From the NCBI RefSeq assembly GCF_000344685.1, contig NW_006920410.1, positions 3,493,081 to 3,557,080 of the forward strand: DNA of 64,000 nt, given 5' to 3'. Of the stretch, positions 32,516-46,069 are shown in pieces (positions within the stretch are counted from its first letter, which is position 1; each line of letters begins with the position of its first letter). Source of the DNA: Gloeophyllum trabeum ATCC 11539 (Eukaryota; Basidiomycota; Agaricomycetes; Gloeophyllales; Gloeophyllaceae). The position numbers and the translations under genes were made by a program. The notes beneath the pieces were generated by a model. It did not search any database. It had not been told where the DNA came from and saw only the letters and a program-made list of their open reading frames with translations.

Positions 32516-34178
32516 TCATTGCCCCATCGCTGTATCTTCAGTTTCTGACATTTTACTTACGTAGCAACCCAAAGAAGGATTCCATATGTATTCGTGGTTC
32601 AAGACACCACTCAGGATCTGGTAAGCCCGTGCATCAGCATACGGAACGCCTGTCCTTGGGTCGAGATACGGTGCAGATAGCCCTGTGATTGGACACTTCA
32701 TTACAGGTCGGCCTGTGCAGGCAGTCGGTCAAGTAAATACCGTAAGTGAGACGTGTAAGCTCGAAGAACTGCGAACGCACTCAGTGGTCGCCCCTTCCCG
32801 ACGAATACTTTCACGTCATCCCAGTCAACATGATCACCGAACATGGCTTCCATGGTCTCCCGCCAGGTAGGCCTAGCAGCATCCTCAGACTGGTCTATCT
32901 CCTGGATAACATAATTCTTCGTGACTTTCTCCACTTTCTCAATCACGGGGAGCGGCTGCGGGGGTTGGTATGGAACATAGTAGTTTTGCGGGTAACCGGG
33001 TGGTACTGCTGGGTATAGGGCTGGCTGCTGGCTGCTCAGTCCTGAAGACGGGCCTGCTTGGGGTTGATTCGGGAGAGGAGGCGGCCACGTCTGCCACGAC
33101 CCGCCGCTCGGTGGATTATAGGGATACTGGGCCGCCGTCGACGTGCTTGCATCCGACGGCATAGCGTAGTAGTACACTGACGCAGGAGGCGGTGGAGGCG
33201 CAGGCTGGGGCACCTCGACTTTGACCTCCTCGCCTTTGCTGATCCAGCGAAGCAAGGGTCCCTGTATCGATGCGCGAACCACTCGCGCGCGTTTGCGTTT
33301 CTCCTCTTCCCGCGAGAGGTATTCGCGGTGCTCGGTGACGTTACCTTCTTCCATGTCCAGCGCGCGGGCGATGAGCTCATCCTGTGTATATGCACGTACT
33401 TGGACTTTGGCTTTCTTTGTGATGGATGCCTATGTAGAGCAGGGGTTCGAGCTACTAGTTTAGCCGCACTGGACGGAGCGGTTACGCACCCTCTTTTCTT
33501 CGGCGTCCTTGATGCGGTTGGCAGTGACCGTGCGATTGAGCATTGTGTGGGTCCTCGAGCTCCTCCGCTGGGCACTGTCCATTACTTCACCTGTCTCGGC
33601 GTCTACTGCTAAGCCCAGGGACACCCGCCTCTTCGGCTTAAGGGTCTTCGATTCATTTGTACCAGCATTGGATGCCTGCAGTTGCGGATTGAACGTCACT
33701 CTTTGGCGGGCGTTCGCGTTCGCAACGGCTCTATCCACTCGGGTCCGGGCTGCCTATCCCTTTCCATGACTGGTGGAAACCTTCCTTGTACGAAAGAAAC
33801 ACTACCTTTCGTTCGCGTCTGTCTTCGTCTTGGACCGCTTTCTCCACAGCTTCCGGGGCCTCTTGGGCAGCTTCTTCATCTGTGCTTTCGAAGTCGGACT
33901 CAAATACATCATCCTCATCTTATAGTGCCTTGAAATCAGAAATTTATCTATTACAATACTAGAGGACGACGTATCTACCCTTCTTTAACTCGAAGTCTTT
34001 ATCTTCCTCTGCTTCCTGAGGCTCGTCCGCGGCTATCTCAGCCAAGGCGGCTTCCATGCTAACACCATTATCTTTCAGTAAGGAACGAGTCAACGGACGT
34101 TCACTGTAAGCCTAACCGGTTTCCCGCCGTGCTCCTGCGGGAGCGGCGCCGCACCAAGGAGTCATCCTCGTCTGCCAT
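32516..34178 (-). CDS. VPS72: SWR1/Ino80 subunit VPS72 (YL1 nuclear protein)
   Basis: Histone H2A.Z chaperone of the SWR1 remodeller. It starts MADEDDSLVRRRSRRSTAGNR, the YL1 Arg/Ser opening, then an acidic H2A.Z-binding stretch (DEDDVFESDFESTDEEA). Next come RRVSLGLAVDAETGEVMD and a Lys/Arg-rich part (EEEKRKRARVVRASIQGP). A Pro/Gln/Tyr-rich linker follows. The C-terminal YL1_C zinc-binding-like domain reads CPITGLSAPYLDPRTGVPYA and ends SETEDTAMGQ with stop at 32516. About seven short introns. The start codon is about 130 bp from that of the mitochondrial ribosomal protein gene, head to head. Confidence 0.9.
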
Positions 34179-34306
34179 AGTCGTCCAGTTCAGAGACGAG
34201 ATACGAAGACGCGTGACCGACCGCGTCCTGCGATCCAAGCGTGACCTGTGACGAATATTTCCCGCCGACGGGACTTAGTTTGCCTCCCGAGTCCTCGTCT
34301 GCGTCC

Positions 34307-35028
34307 ATGCCTCGCAAACCCAAAACCATTCCCGGGCCTTCGCGCCTCTCCAAGATCCTCGAGCAGCTGCGCAAGCCTCCCGTACCCGCTCTTGCCAATG
34401 TTCGCGGTCTAACGCTCACCTACGCCCTGCGGAATGACGACTTTGGCGCTCGGTACGTCGCTGGCAGCTGCTTTCCCGTTCATTTGTTCACGCTGGGCTC
34501 ATCGAAGCTTTGATATGATCACTTCGTCGCATGTGTGAATGGTGCCCCTGAAAATGCAGCCATTTCGTAAAGGAGAGCTTGCCTCGAATACGTTATGCTA
34601 ACCCGGCCATGGACATCAAGGTCAACAAGTTGCCCAAGGGACCGGAGGACAAGTGGGAACCGACAATGGAGCTCCAACTTCGTGAGTATCATGTGTCTGC
34701 CCTGGCAAGGTGGCGTAATCCTTATGCATGCGTTACGCCAGGAGGCGGCCAGACCAAGACGCTGAACCTCGCAGGCAAATGGTCAACGTCCATCTTCGAA
34801 GAGTTGATGAACACCGCCGGCGGAGAGTCTTGGGAAGAGTGGAAGAAGGAGAGACAGGCAAAGGGTCTGCCTATCATCGAGGGCTTGGAGGCTGCTAAGT
34901 TCCAGGAGAAGATGCGCGAGCAGAGGTTATCTGAGCAACCGACGAGGCCGAGGAAGGCCAAGTCAGAGGAGGTGGACCCCCTTGCGAATTTGCAGACCAA
35001 GACGGGTGCGGCGGCTATCTTACCTTGA
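34307..35028 (+). CDS. mitochondrial ribosomal protein with L51/S25/CI-B8 fold (mL61/MRP49-like)
   Basis: The spliced N-terminus MPRKPKTIPGPSRLSKILEQ is basic and import-like. Then comes NDDFGARHFVKESLPRIRYA and NPAMDIKVNKLPKGP, the thioredoxin-fold pattern shared by MRP49 (mL61), mL43, mS25 and the complex I B8 subunit. An extended C-terminus (EEWKKERQAKGLPIIEGLEA and TRPRKAKSEEVDPLANLQTK) is as seen in fungal mL61. Introns lie at about 34452-34560 and 34682-34740. The fold is clear; the exact paralogue (mL61 against mS25-like) is less so. Confidence 0.75.
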
Positions 35029-35105
35029 ATTGCAGTTTGTTACTATATCATTTTCTAATGCTCCTAAGGACGGTGATACAAAAACACCTTTATGTCCGGC
35101 GTACA

Positions 35106-36201
35106 CTAACTGCTCAGCCAAGTAGCAACCCATACAATCATCCCCAGCCCAAATATTAGAGCAGCGAGATCATCCAGAAATGCGCCCCCTATCTGCATAT
35201 ATTTCATCCCAGTAAGTATCACTGAGGGTAGCGGCTTAGGCAGCTGCGGTAGTGCCAAAGATAACAGCATTGGTGGCTGGATAGTGTCCTACATCACCCA
35301 ACAAGTCAATACCCTACTCAGCTTGATTGTGTCGATTGCCCTTACCAAACCAGAAAATACTCGATACGAGTGCAGCACAACCTGCAATGTTGTGAATGCC
35401 CAGAAGAACGGCACGAATTGTACGGCTGCAGATCCCACTTTCGCGTTCCTCCAGGCCAGATCCGCCCAGCGCTGCCATAGGTTCCCCGAGACAGCAGAGG
35501 CAGTGGGTTGTGTCATATACGCGCCAGGCTCTTTCCAGAACACATAGTACGCGAGCAGGAACCACGTAGCGAGGACGTGAATGAGAGGCATGAATTTCTT
35601 GAGCCTTGACTGTGGTTTGGGCGGCGCCTGCGGAGGGGGCTGGAATGCAGCGCCGGGCATGGCGAACGGATTGGGGACAGCACCCTGCCCACCTGCTTGC
35701 GGGTTCATTTGCGTTAGGGCAGACATCATGGCTGCTAGCGGGTCCTCAGGTTGAGCGGCAGAACTGCCTGGTGAGGCTATGGACGGTGGTGGTCGGGACT
35801 GGTTGGAAGGATCCATAGATCCAAGGCCAGCACCCATGAGTGCCTGCATAAATTGCATTTGCTGCTCCTGGGACCATACTGAAGGGTCTGACGGCGGACT
35901 GGACGCGGAGGAAGACGGCGTGCGGTGGGACGCGGCGGGTCTTGAACTCGGAATCGGCGGCGGGAGATTTGAGTCCTCGCCGACAAAGTTTCTGAGGTTG
36001 TCAGTCGGGTTCAGTAACGATTTCTCTGCATCGCAAGTTGTACTTCAGCCGGACATAGCGTACTGAGGATAACGTACCTTCAGGCCTGTATACAGGCGAA
36101 TCCTCCCCCCTCGCCGTGGTCGTAAGTTTCGCGAGACGGTCGGTACCCCGCTCACTCAGAGCCTTCCTCCGCGCTGCAGCCCTTGCTGCTGCAGTAGACA
36201 T
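35106..36201 (-). CDS. GET2: Get2-like subunit of the GET tail-anchored-protein insertase
   Basis: ER membrane receptor that with Get1 accepts tail-anchored proteins from Get3. The N-terminus MSTAAARAAARRKALSERGT and DRLAKL has the basic, Get3-binding arginine motif of Get2. A disordered Ser/Pro/Gln linker follows. Membrane spans are visible as FMPLIHVLATWFLLAYYVFW, a second around VQFVPFFWAFTTLQVVLHSY, and a third in the last exon, AALIFGLGMIVWVATWLS. The last exon joins at IKLS to IQPPMLLSLALP. The stop is 35106-35108. An upstream ATG at 36234 is in frame but less likely than 36201. Confidence 0.78.
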
Positions 36202-36381
36202 TACTGGTCGTCGTGAAAGCGAGGCGTGAACCAAGTGTACTTTGTACGCTTGTCGGAAGGTCGTCGGGGCAAGCCACGACGCGCCTCGTCAGTGGTGGCG
36301 CGAATAACGCGTGCAGCACTTTCGCACACTTATTACATACGTTCCGTGCCTTCATCCTCCTGCTTTCTATCGATTGCTATC

Positions 36382-37801
<1,420 letters not shown>

Positions 37802-37938
37802 GCGAGCAGTAATGATACAGGTACATGATCGACTTCGGTTTGGATTGCAACGTAGATAGGATCTTCCACTTGACACACCTCGCATTATGATACAATACGA
37901 ACGTCCTGAGCGTTCATGAGGGGAACACATCACAAGGC

Positions 37939-40602
37939 TTATGCAAGTTCGAGGTCCTATTTCAGGAGGTTCGTTAGCAACCTTGGCATGGCGGTGGATC
38001 TTACGCCTCACCTTCGCAATCATTTTACTCGCTAGCGGATGGAACCCATCCTTCGACCTTGCAAACGCGTCCCTAGCCAACTTCTTGTCCACTTTGTACA
38101 CCGCCTTGTATGTGGGTCTGCAGAACTTCATCCGTCCCTTGATGACCCCGGTCCCGTCCTCACCGTTGACCCACTTGATAGCCGTCTCTGCCCACTCCTT
38201 TGCAGCGGCCGATGACGGGTCAAGGAGGGCAACTCCGTAGAATCGGTATCGGATTTCTGCATTGCCTGACGTAGCCAGGCCATACAACTTGCCCAGATGA
38301 GCAACATGAGAAGCAGGAAGGGCCGGGTAAGATTGCAGGGTATCAAGGAACAGCACTGTAGCGAGTTACGACATTAGGCTACGAGCTACCTAGGACAGAA
38401 TGCCGCACCTTTCTGGTTTGAGCTGAACGACTCTATGTCACTCTCTTGGAAGTCGAGGTCTGCTACGTCCTTCACAGAACGCGCCGAGTTCCAGCGTTCG
38501 GCCAGAGCGTAAACTCGTTTGGCTAGGGTGGTGTCGTACTCGATTTGTTCAGGGAGAGTAAGACCTTCTCCGTATAGCCATGCCTAGGGAGGTTCAGTCA
38601 AAACCGAAGGGAGAGGAAAGCAATAGCCGTACATTCCAGTCCACGCTATCCAATGCTTTTATTTTATCGTCCGCGCCGCGCTTTCGGAAGTAATCGTACA
38701 GATGAGCCTTCCATTGATCGCTGGTTATACTCTGACCCTTGAAAGTGTTTACGTAGTCGCTCGCGTAGGGTAAGAAAACGTCGAGGCCACCCAATGTTCT
38801 CTCTAAAGCGGTTACAGTCAGTATAGCCATACCCTTCCGCATAGCTAACAATGACGTGCCAAGGTACAGGAGGAAATTTGAACCCTTTTCATAGGGAACT
38901 GTGCTGTAGGCATCGTCTGGGTCCTCGCCAACTTCGAGTTCGATGACAAGGCGCTGGTACTTCGGCGTATCCTGGTTTTCTCTCAGCGCGTCACGCAGGG
39001 CTTTCGACCCGATGAGGTAGGAGAAACCGCGCTCTGCCTCCGAGTGTAATTTTCCTAGGAGGACCCGCTCCATGTACGTCGTCCATCCCTCGTTCAACCA
39101 ATAGTGCCATGAGTGTGCACTAGGGGGATGAAGTACGGCATTAGAAACACTCCAAACCGCTGGAGGAATTCTACGCACGTCACAAGGTTCCCGAACCAAG
39201 AGTGGGTCAATTCGTGGACGACGACGTCGACGAGAGACCGGTCACCCGCGAGAAGAGCTAAAAAAAGTAACGTCTGTAATCTTACGCATGACAACATACG
39301 GTAAGCACTCACTAGGCGTCAGGAATGTCAAACAGGCATTCTCCTGCAGAGAGTGTTAAATACACGATGCGGGTAAGAGCGCACGCTTACCATGCCTCCG
39401 AGGGGGAACGAGGGAGGAAGTACCAGAACGTCGTAGACACTGAACAGATACGGCGCGATGACGCTCTCCTCTGTCGCCAAATATCTACTTACGACTGAGC
39501 AAATGAAGACAGGAGGATTAGACAAGCCCATTACCTGGTGGTATCCTCCTTGAACTCCCAGTATGCGGCGTCCAGCGTTTCAGGCTCTGCCCAAAGACCA
39601 CTCTTCCACGTTTTACCTTCCGGCACCTGGAACGCCCGGTAATGGATATTACCACTCGCTATGGCGAGCAGATAGGATGGTATGGAAACGGGCTTCAGGA
39701 GACGTGTTGAACACCAAATGCTGACGTAGGGATCTGCGATAGCTTACCTGCTTATATACATATGTTACTACGTCCTTGCCTATGACTTTTCCGTCATGAG
39801 GGGGACCTTCTGCTGGGGGAGAGACACGGATCGCGGACATGAGAGCCGGGAGGACGGACGAAACCTGTGCTTCGTAGGTCTACCATGCGTGAATAGGATG
39901 AGCGTGGATTGAGTAGGCTAGCTGGGGCCCACGCACAATCTTTAGGGATGGCGTGTCTATTCACGTCAGATACTATTGGTGAAGACATTGCAGTCGACCT
40001 ACCTTGTAACGGAGCGACGGCGCGAGCTAAGATAGCTTGGCATTGGCTAAAGAGGTAGGGGAACTTTTTCCCTTGTGTCTGCCTTCAGCCATGAATTATG
40101 TCAGCTTTGTACGAGAAGAAAAGGAGCTTCTGGTGTACCCCTTCTCGAGCCATTGCAGGGCCGTGCCGCCAGACCCCGTTTCGTATGTAATCTTGGCAGA
40201 GACAGTAGACCCAGACTTAAGTCCCGATGGGAGGGGTAAGCTCAGAGCTGAGCCTAGCACTCCATGCTTCTCCCCTAGATCATACTAGGCAAGCTTCAGA
40301 ACTCAGATCCCCCTGCATTCCTGGCATACCAACCGAAACGGACTTCCCCTCCACCTCGGCGGTCTTGATCGCCAAATCAAAAGTATCAAAGCTGGACGCA
40401 GTCCCTCAGTATCACAACCCGTTGTTCGTGGTATGGGTACCTACATGACCTCCTTAACGCCGTCCTCCTTTATCCTCAGGGTATGCGTGGCTGATCCGAC
40501 GATCTTCTTCGCATCCCAGTCGATCGTCCAGACAAACGCGACGTGCTCGGTCGCGACCTGGAAGTAGTTAGATTGGGTGCTTGTGTCCGGGAGCTGGGCC
40601 AT
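37939..40602 (-). CDS. leukotriene A4 hydrolase-type M1 aminopeptidase/epoxide hydrolase
   Basis: Zinc metallopeptidase of family M1 (yeast LAP2/YNL045w type). The N-terminus MAQLPDTSTQSNYFQVATEH is the LTA4H opening. The zinc site is HELTHSWFGN with the third ligand in NEGWTTY (about 39080-39260). The substrate motif GGMEN is split by an intron near 39390. The LTA4H-specific block EVGEDPDDAYSTVPYEKGSN follows, and the C-terminal helical domain holds MKFCRPTYKAVYKVDKKLAR. The last exon adds DLELA and stops at 37939-37941. Introns are many and short (50-60 bp). I chose ATG 40602; a longer frame to 40758 is open but has no family support. Confidence 0.88.
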
Positions 40603-41037
40603 CGTAGCGGTTGTAATATCTTCAGCACCGCAGCGGTAACGGGACTCTGAATCCCGATAGGAGCAGAAGCGCGAAGGCAGCTCTCGGACGAGATCATAGC
40701 GGCTATTTATAGCACCATCATCGATCGAAGTTGCGTATGCACACTTGGTCGTGTACACAAAGAAAAGTAGTAGATACAGAGATTATGGAGACAGAGGTAT
40801 AGATACGAGTCCGTTGCAATGCTCAGGCTACAAGGAGGGTCGACCAAGAAGGAAGGAATAATACAACCATGTACAGTATAGACAGCACGGTGAAATCGTG
40901 GGGGTTCGTCGAACGAATGGCCATCACAAGACAAAGAACGTATTCATGAATTCGTGGAGGGCATCCAGATGCTGTACAAAGCCAAGTTGTCAGTAAAGCG
41001 ATGGAAGACATATGCTGCGGGGAACGTACCCAAATCG
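40603..41037. other. intergenic, no gene seen
   Basis: 435 bp between the aminopeptidase start and the end of the next minus-strand gene. I see no coding or repeat signal; it is likely promoter plus 3' UTR. Confidence 0.45.
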
Positions 41038-41965
41038 TTATGCACGGCGCATCCTGGTCTTCACAGGCGACTCTCGGCGCGACGGCGGCGGCGAACGCAA
41101 ATAAGGGTCCTGGTAAGGTCGTAACGGGCGTGGGTGGTACACCTCATGATCCGACGGCGACGGCGCGTACTCGCGCTTACGCTTCCGCGACGGCTCCTCG
41201 CTCTCATCAACCTCCTCCGGCTCACGGATGTTGGGTAGCTGTCGGTGCGCGATCCGTGGCGCCTGGGGCGTATCAAGGGGGTGCGGAGACATCACCCTGG
41301 ACGGTGTGCGCGAGCGGGGCCGCTCAACCATGAGGTTGAACTCCCTGACATAGGCGCGGTCCGCCGCATCTCTGCGCTCGGTCCGGTGGCGCATTGCGGC
41401 CAGGTCCCGGTGGTAATGCGTGGCCTGCGCTTCGTCGAGGGCGTCAGGGTACGGTCGGTACGTCTCCTCGTACGTGGTCTGGGAGAACTTGCGCACGTAG
41501 GGTTGGGATGCATAGTTGGGGTACCATTGGCCCCGGTACCAGGTCCCTCGCTGCTCATGAGCGGGGTCGTTCTGAGGCCATGCTTCTGGCTGGCGGGGAG
41601 TATAATGTCTAGAGAAGGAGATGGTAAGCCACAAGCTGCTGCACCGACCAACGCAGTACCCACCCTTCTTTCACGGGCGAGGTGTATATGTACTCCACCT
41701 CTACCACCGGCTTAGGTTGCGCTACACATGCACCCCAGTTCAGATTGACGGCCTTGCGGGTATCTATTGACAGGCCCTTCCGTTTCGCAAGCTCCCATGC
41801 CGTACCCTTGCGTACCAGCTGGCTGCTGTTCTTGCGGCAGACGTATTTATGCCAGGCGTTGGTGTAGCGGTTGATCCAGAGGATGTGCTGCAGGCGCCAC
41901 TGCCTGTATTCCTCGTACCCTTCCGCGACGGAGAACTTCCTTTCGTATCGCGCTGAGGCTGGCAT
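41038..41965 (-). CDS. unrecognised basic protein of basidiomycete type
   Basis: Two exons. Exon 1 (41965 to about 41664) starts MPASARYERKFSVAEGYEEY and contains WRLQHILWINRYTNAWHKYV; it ends YTSPVKEG at a donor. Exon 2 has HYTPRQPEAWPQNDPAHEQR, a Tyr/Pro-rich central part, and a charged tail with EPEEVDESEEPSRKRKREYA and RSPPPSRRESPVKTRMRRA. The tail looks like nuclear localisation sequence and Ser/Arg stretches. I see no catalytic motif, signal peptide or membrane span. Total length is about 290 residues, and coding density and splice sites look good. A nuclear or RNA-associated role is a guess from composition only. Confidence 0.65.
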
Positions 41966-42895
41966 TATGGATTACGAGTAGACAGTATAGCAGAAAGGCA
42001 GATAGATTAGTCGGCAGTGTGTCACTGGCAGGGTCGTCTATGGTATCGTGCAGACCAGGAACTCTAATAGATAGCAGACGAAAACGCGTCCTGCGCGGAT
42101 GGGGAGAGGCTCAGATGGTGAGTGGGGGGTCGAGTGGAACCGGTCGGAGTTATAAGCAGAGGCCCTTTGTCCTGTTATATGGCGCCTGGGCAGGAGGCCC
42201 ATAGCACCGTGACATCTCGCCGAGCGCGCAGAAAACAAAAACATGGGTTACCTCAGAAGGGTGCCTTTATTGTAGGGCGCGAGCCATGCCAGTGCGAAGG
42301 ACGGAAGACAGTCGCTTGTGCGCCACACAGGATGATAGCTCACACTCTTATGGGTCCCGTAGCCCGGTCGAGGACAAGAGCGATTACGACGCGGTGGTAT
42401 GCGCATCAAATCGACTGGTCTGCTCGTACGCAGCTCGGCTGCCTGCAGCGCGGGTTCCTGAGGTTGCTACAGCGCACAACGCGCCGAACGACGTGCCGTT
42501 AGGGCTGCTCAATTCTTAACTACCTCCCGTCGTTCGTTCGTTCGTTCAATCCGTCGTGCTAAAAATAATGAGAAAGAAGAGATGGCCGAGCCACGCCGGT
42601 GGCAAGCTGGGAGAGACAAATCACATGGACGTGGTCTCGAATCATCAGCCATCACTTCTTTCTCGCTCTTTTGGGCGCGATTGAACGAACGACGGCTTGA
42701 ACGACGGGAGCCAGTTGAGAATTGAGCAGCCCTCTTGTACTTTTGTCAAGCAAGCTCTGGCGGTGAAACATTCGGCTTCTGCCGGAGAGTGATCGTACCA
42801 AAGCACGTGATTTTGATCACCAGGAACGTGACCCGCGATCGTAAATTTGGGAACCGTGGTCAGAATTCAAACAAGTTAAGGATCAATGCCGACGC
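41966..42895. other. intergenic region holding a MITE-like palindromic element
   Basis: 930 bp between divergent genes (the unknown protein and RPA12). The only structure I find is the inverted-repeat element at 42501..42733. Confidence 0.5.
42501..42733. mobile_element. MITE-like element with about 59-bp terminal inverted repeats
   Basis: Starts AGGGCTGCTCAATTCTTAAC and ends in the reverse complement of AGGGCTGCTCAATTCTCAAC. Each arm continues inward with (G/C)TCCCGTCGTTCGTTC-like motifs ending in CAATCCGTCG / CAATCGCGC. Arms are about 59 nt and the centre about 115 nt. No transposase or clear target duplication is seen. Confidence 0.6.
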
Positions 42896-43528
42896 CTCGT
42901 CTGGCAGAAAAGATAGGTATGTTAGTCTGTTATGCTACTTACAACGAGACTTGACGCGCGATGCAGGGTCGCTGCTGTTTTGCCCTGACTGCGGGACCTT
43001 GCTTAACCTGCCCCGCGATGATGAGGTCGTGGTGAACTGCGAGCAATGCGGACATGAAGAACCCGCCAGCTGTGAGTGGGTTTGATGGCCCGCAGAACAA
43101 GGCTGACCGCTGTCCAGCATACGAGAACATCGTCATCACTACTCGGTCACATCCTGATGCGTTCCCGTCTGCGCTGAGACAGAAGGGGAAGACGCAGACC
43201 AAAGTGCACCAGGGGGACGAAGCCTTGCTTAAGGTACGTCCTGTCTACGTCCCGGGGTTAGCAGGAGACTAAAGGGTTCGTCAGGTTACGGAGAAGTGCC
43301 CCGAGTGCGGACACATGGAGGCGTATTCCAAGGAGATGCAGGTGCGAATTCCGGCAGGTATAAACTCATGTTCCGAAACGCTCATAATCCCAATTACTAG
43401 CTGAGAAGCGCCGACGAAGGATCTACAATCTTGTACACGGTACGATCCCGTCCACGCTCTCCCATTGCACACAGGCTAACACAGACTAGTGCGTGAACTG
43501 CAAGCACGGCTGGCGTGTCAACAACTGA
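42896..43528 (+). CDS. RPA12: RNA polymerase I subunit A12.2 (Rpa12)
   Basis: Small two-zinc-ribbon subunit of Pol I, needed for RNA cleavage and proofreading. Spliced, it reads MPTPRLAEKIGSLLFCPDCG with the first zinc ribbon CPDCG...NCEQCG, then a linker, and the TFIIS-like C-terminal ribbon ECPECGHMEAYSKEMQLRSA-type block (KCPECG), DEGSTILYTC and VNCKHGWRVNN. The acidic pair in RSADEGS is the catalytic hairpin of the family. Five introns were placed, each in the right frame. Length is about 125 residues, normal for Rpa12. Stop TGA at 43526-43528. Confidence 0.92.
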
Positions 43529-43635
43529 GCAGGCCGCTTCGGAGTTGTATGGGCGCTCGTCAGGGCATTCGCATGGCCGGCACGCCGGCGCTTGCGCCAT
43601 TTTGGAGGGTACAATAACAGCGACTCGTTGCAAGG

Positions 43636-43989
43636 CTACACGTAAACGCCTACGCTGTTGAAAAGCGCGACTACGCCGAAACCGCCGAGGACGCTGGCAA
43701 GCGAGGCAATGAGGGTCTCTTGGACAGGGACAGTCGTTTTAGGGAGTCTGTAGGATACGTGGCATTAGCGTAGTGACTGCGGATAAGAGTATGGACACGT
43801 ACGTCGAGAAATAGAAAGCGAGTGCAAACGTGCCGCCTAGCAGAACGAACGCGATATACGGAAGCAGCCCGACGGGGACATAGGGCGAGAACGCGGGCGC
43901 CGACTTGTGCAGCGCCTAGCAGAACGTCAGACAATCCCAAGGACGGCAGCAGATGACATGCAAACCTGAATCGCGGAGTAGTCTGCCAT
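43636..43989 (-). CDS. OST5: oligosaccharyltransferase subunit Ost5
   Basis: Small membrane subunit of the ER N-glycosylation complex (TMEM258 type). The three-exon protein of about 82 residues starts MADYSAIQ, then ALHKSAPAFSPYVPVGLLPY, with the first membrane span IAFVLLGGTFALAFYFST. After an intron comes LPKTTVPVQETLIASLASVL and GGFGVVALFNSVGVYV, the conserved second span and end. Length and pattern fit the family. It is head to head with YOP1, with 277 bp between start codons. Confidence 0.85.
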
Positions 43990-44266
43990 TGGGAGGAGTG
44001 CAGGAGAGGAGTGGCAGAGGCCCGTAACGGCTGCGGGGCGCTTAGCTGACGTAGGCAGGCCCCAAACACGTGTAAACTCTGCCATATCAACCCGCCCCTC
44101 TGCGCTCTCTCCTCTGTCTCTTCCTCCCGCACGACCACCAGCCCTTGTCTCATAGCACACAAAGTTTCTGCAAAGGTTTGTGGGCGACGTTTGACACGAC
44201 AGACTAGTCAGATGCGAATTACTGACCCTCTTTTTCGCTTGCGTCTCGCCACGTATGCGCCCGTAG

Positions 44267-44938
44267 ATGTCCGCTGCCGACAAAGTCCAACAGCACCCCG
44301 CCTTCCAGCAGGCCCAAAATAAAGTTAGCTACTATGTGTCCCAGCTTGACAAGGAGGTGAGCGACTGTTGCGCAGAATGTGTCGTCGGGCGAGTCTGACG
44401 CCCTTTTGCGTCAGCTCACGAAATATCCCGCTCTGAACACGTTCGAGCAACGCACCCAAGTCCCCAAGACCTACGCCTTCCTCGGCGCCGTAGGCATCAT
44501 CGGTCTCTTCCACATGTTCAACGCTCTTGCGTCGCCCACCTCTAACCTCGTCGGCTGGGCCCTCCCCGCCTACTTCTCCTTCCGCGCGCTCGAGAGCCCC
44601 GGCCCCCAGGACGACACCCAGTGGCTTACGTACTGGGTCGTCTTCGGCTTCTTCAACTTCCTGGAGAGCTTTGCCCTCCGCATCGTTCTCTACTACTTCC
44701 CCTGGTATTTCACCTTCAAGACTCTGTTCACTCTCTGGCTACAGCTCCCTGCCTTCCGCGTGAGTCGTCATTCTGACGTCATCGCACCCCTGTGTATGCT
44801 TAACATTTCTTCACTCACTAGGGCGCTCAAACCGTGTACCACACCGTCTTGAAGCCCGCTTTCGCCAATGTCAGCTCGCGCGCTGTTTCTGCGACTACCA
44901 ACTCACAGCCCGAGACCACAGGCTACACGGCGGAGTAA
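44267..44938 (+). CDS. YOP1: Yop1/DP1 (TB2/HVA22) reticulon-like ER-shaping protein
   Basis: Curves ER tubules. Three exons start MSAADKVQQHPAFQQAQNKV. TB2/HVA22 features follow: an N-terminal pair of hydrophobic hairpins (TYAFLGAVGIIGLFHMFNAL and NLVGWALPAYFSFRALESPG), the hallmark DDTQWLTYWVVFGFFNFLES, and FPWYFTFKTLFTLWLQLP. The final exon ends QPETTGYTAE with TAA at 44936-44938. Length is about 185 residues, normal for Yop1. Confidence 0.93.
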
Positions 44939-46069
44939 ATGAACGTCGTCTCTACCTTTCTCTGGCGTTGGTTCGTTGAATCCAGTCGTCACCCTTCCGT
45001 TTCCTGGTGACGATTGGTGGGTGTCAAATAGACCTTGTTTGGACCGAATGCTCTGTTTCTTTTCTCCCTCTCATGAAGCGCTTGAAACATACTCGCGAAC
45101 TTGCCCTTTCCCCGCTGTCTTCTTATTATTTGTATATTCTAAGAACGATCTGCGATGACTCTAACGAGCTGATAATATATGCCAGTACTCTGCACGTCAT
45201 GGAGTGAAAATGAGGGTGACTGTTGCCCGTTGCAAGTCGACACAGGCTCCTGGGCCGCCTGGGACAGCCTAGGAAGAGCGAGAAGAGCCAATCGTGGATG
45301 GCCCATAATTGAAAACTTCCTGAGTTCTCTATATCGGGAGCAAGTCGGGGATGCATGATCCGTCGCCATTCAGTAGGCGGTGATGGTGGCGTCACGGAGA
45401 AAAAATCCATCGGTCAAGGAGATAACACAAGTGCGCGGCATACAGCTTCAAGCTTGTCAGGCTTCAAGAGCGGCTCAGCTTTGGAGGAGGTCGTCAGGTC
45501 GGGGGCTTGAGCAACGTCGGACCATCAAACGATTGGCCGTCGGTGTCTGTTGCGGTGGTCAAGCGACGCATTTAAACGCTAGATGATCAGGCACGCCCTC
45601 GCGTAGGGCCCTTCTGCGAAGCTCGAGGAAGGTCGACAGAGGGCAGTGGAGAATCAGCAGCGAGCCGCTCGTGACCGCAGGGCGCCTTGTTGACGAAAAA
45701 TAATTTCGAGGCAGGGTCCCCTGAAGCATGCAGCCATCTGCCGTCCGAGTCAGCTGAAGGCTGTGCGGGATTCAGACAAACAGCGCACTAGCGTTGTCGC
45801 CCTCGGTTTGCGGGTATCGTTGGGCTGTAGAACGGCGTCCAGGAGGACCGAGACATGAACAAAAAATAACAAGTAAGTTGGACGCGGTATCAAGGCAGCA
45901 GAGCGCACGCGAGGCCGAAATGATGGGCGATAAGTGAAACGGGACTTGCCCAGGACCGTATCGCTTCGCTCGCTTATAATGTCAACTCTCCTTCACTCCT
46001 CCCTCTTTTGACACCCGCCCCCAGCCTCTGCGCTACCACCGTCGCTCGCTCCCCTCGTCGACGCCGACC
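44939..46069. other. 1.1-kb intergenic region before the transporter
   Basis: I see no gene, RNA or repeat. The last part is TC-rich with a TATA-like TTATAAT about 95 bp before the start codon, so it is probably the transporter promoter and leader. Confidence 0.45.
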
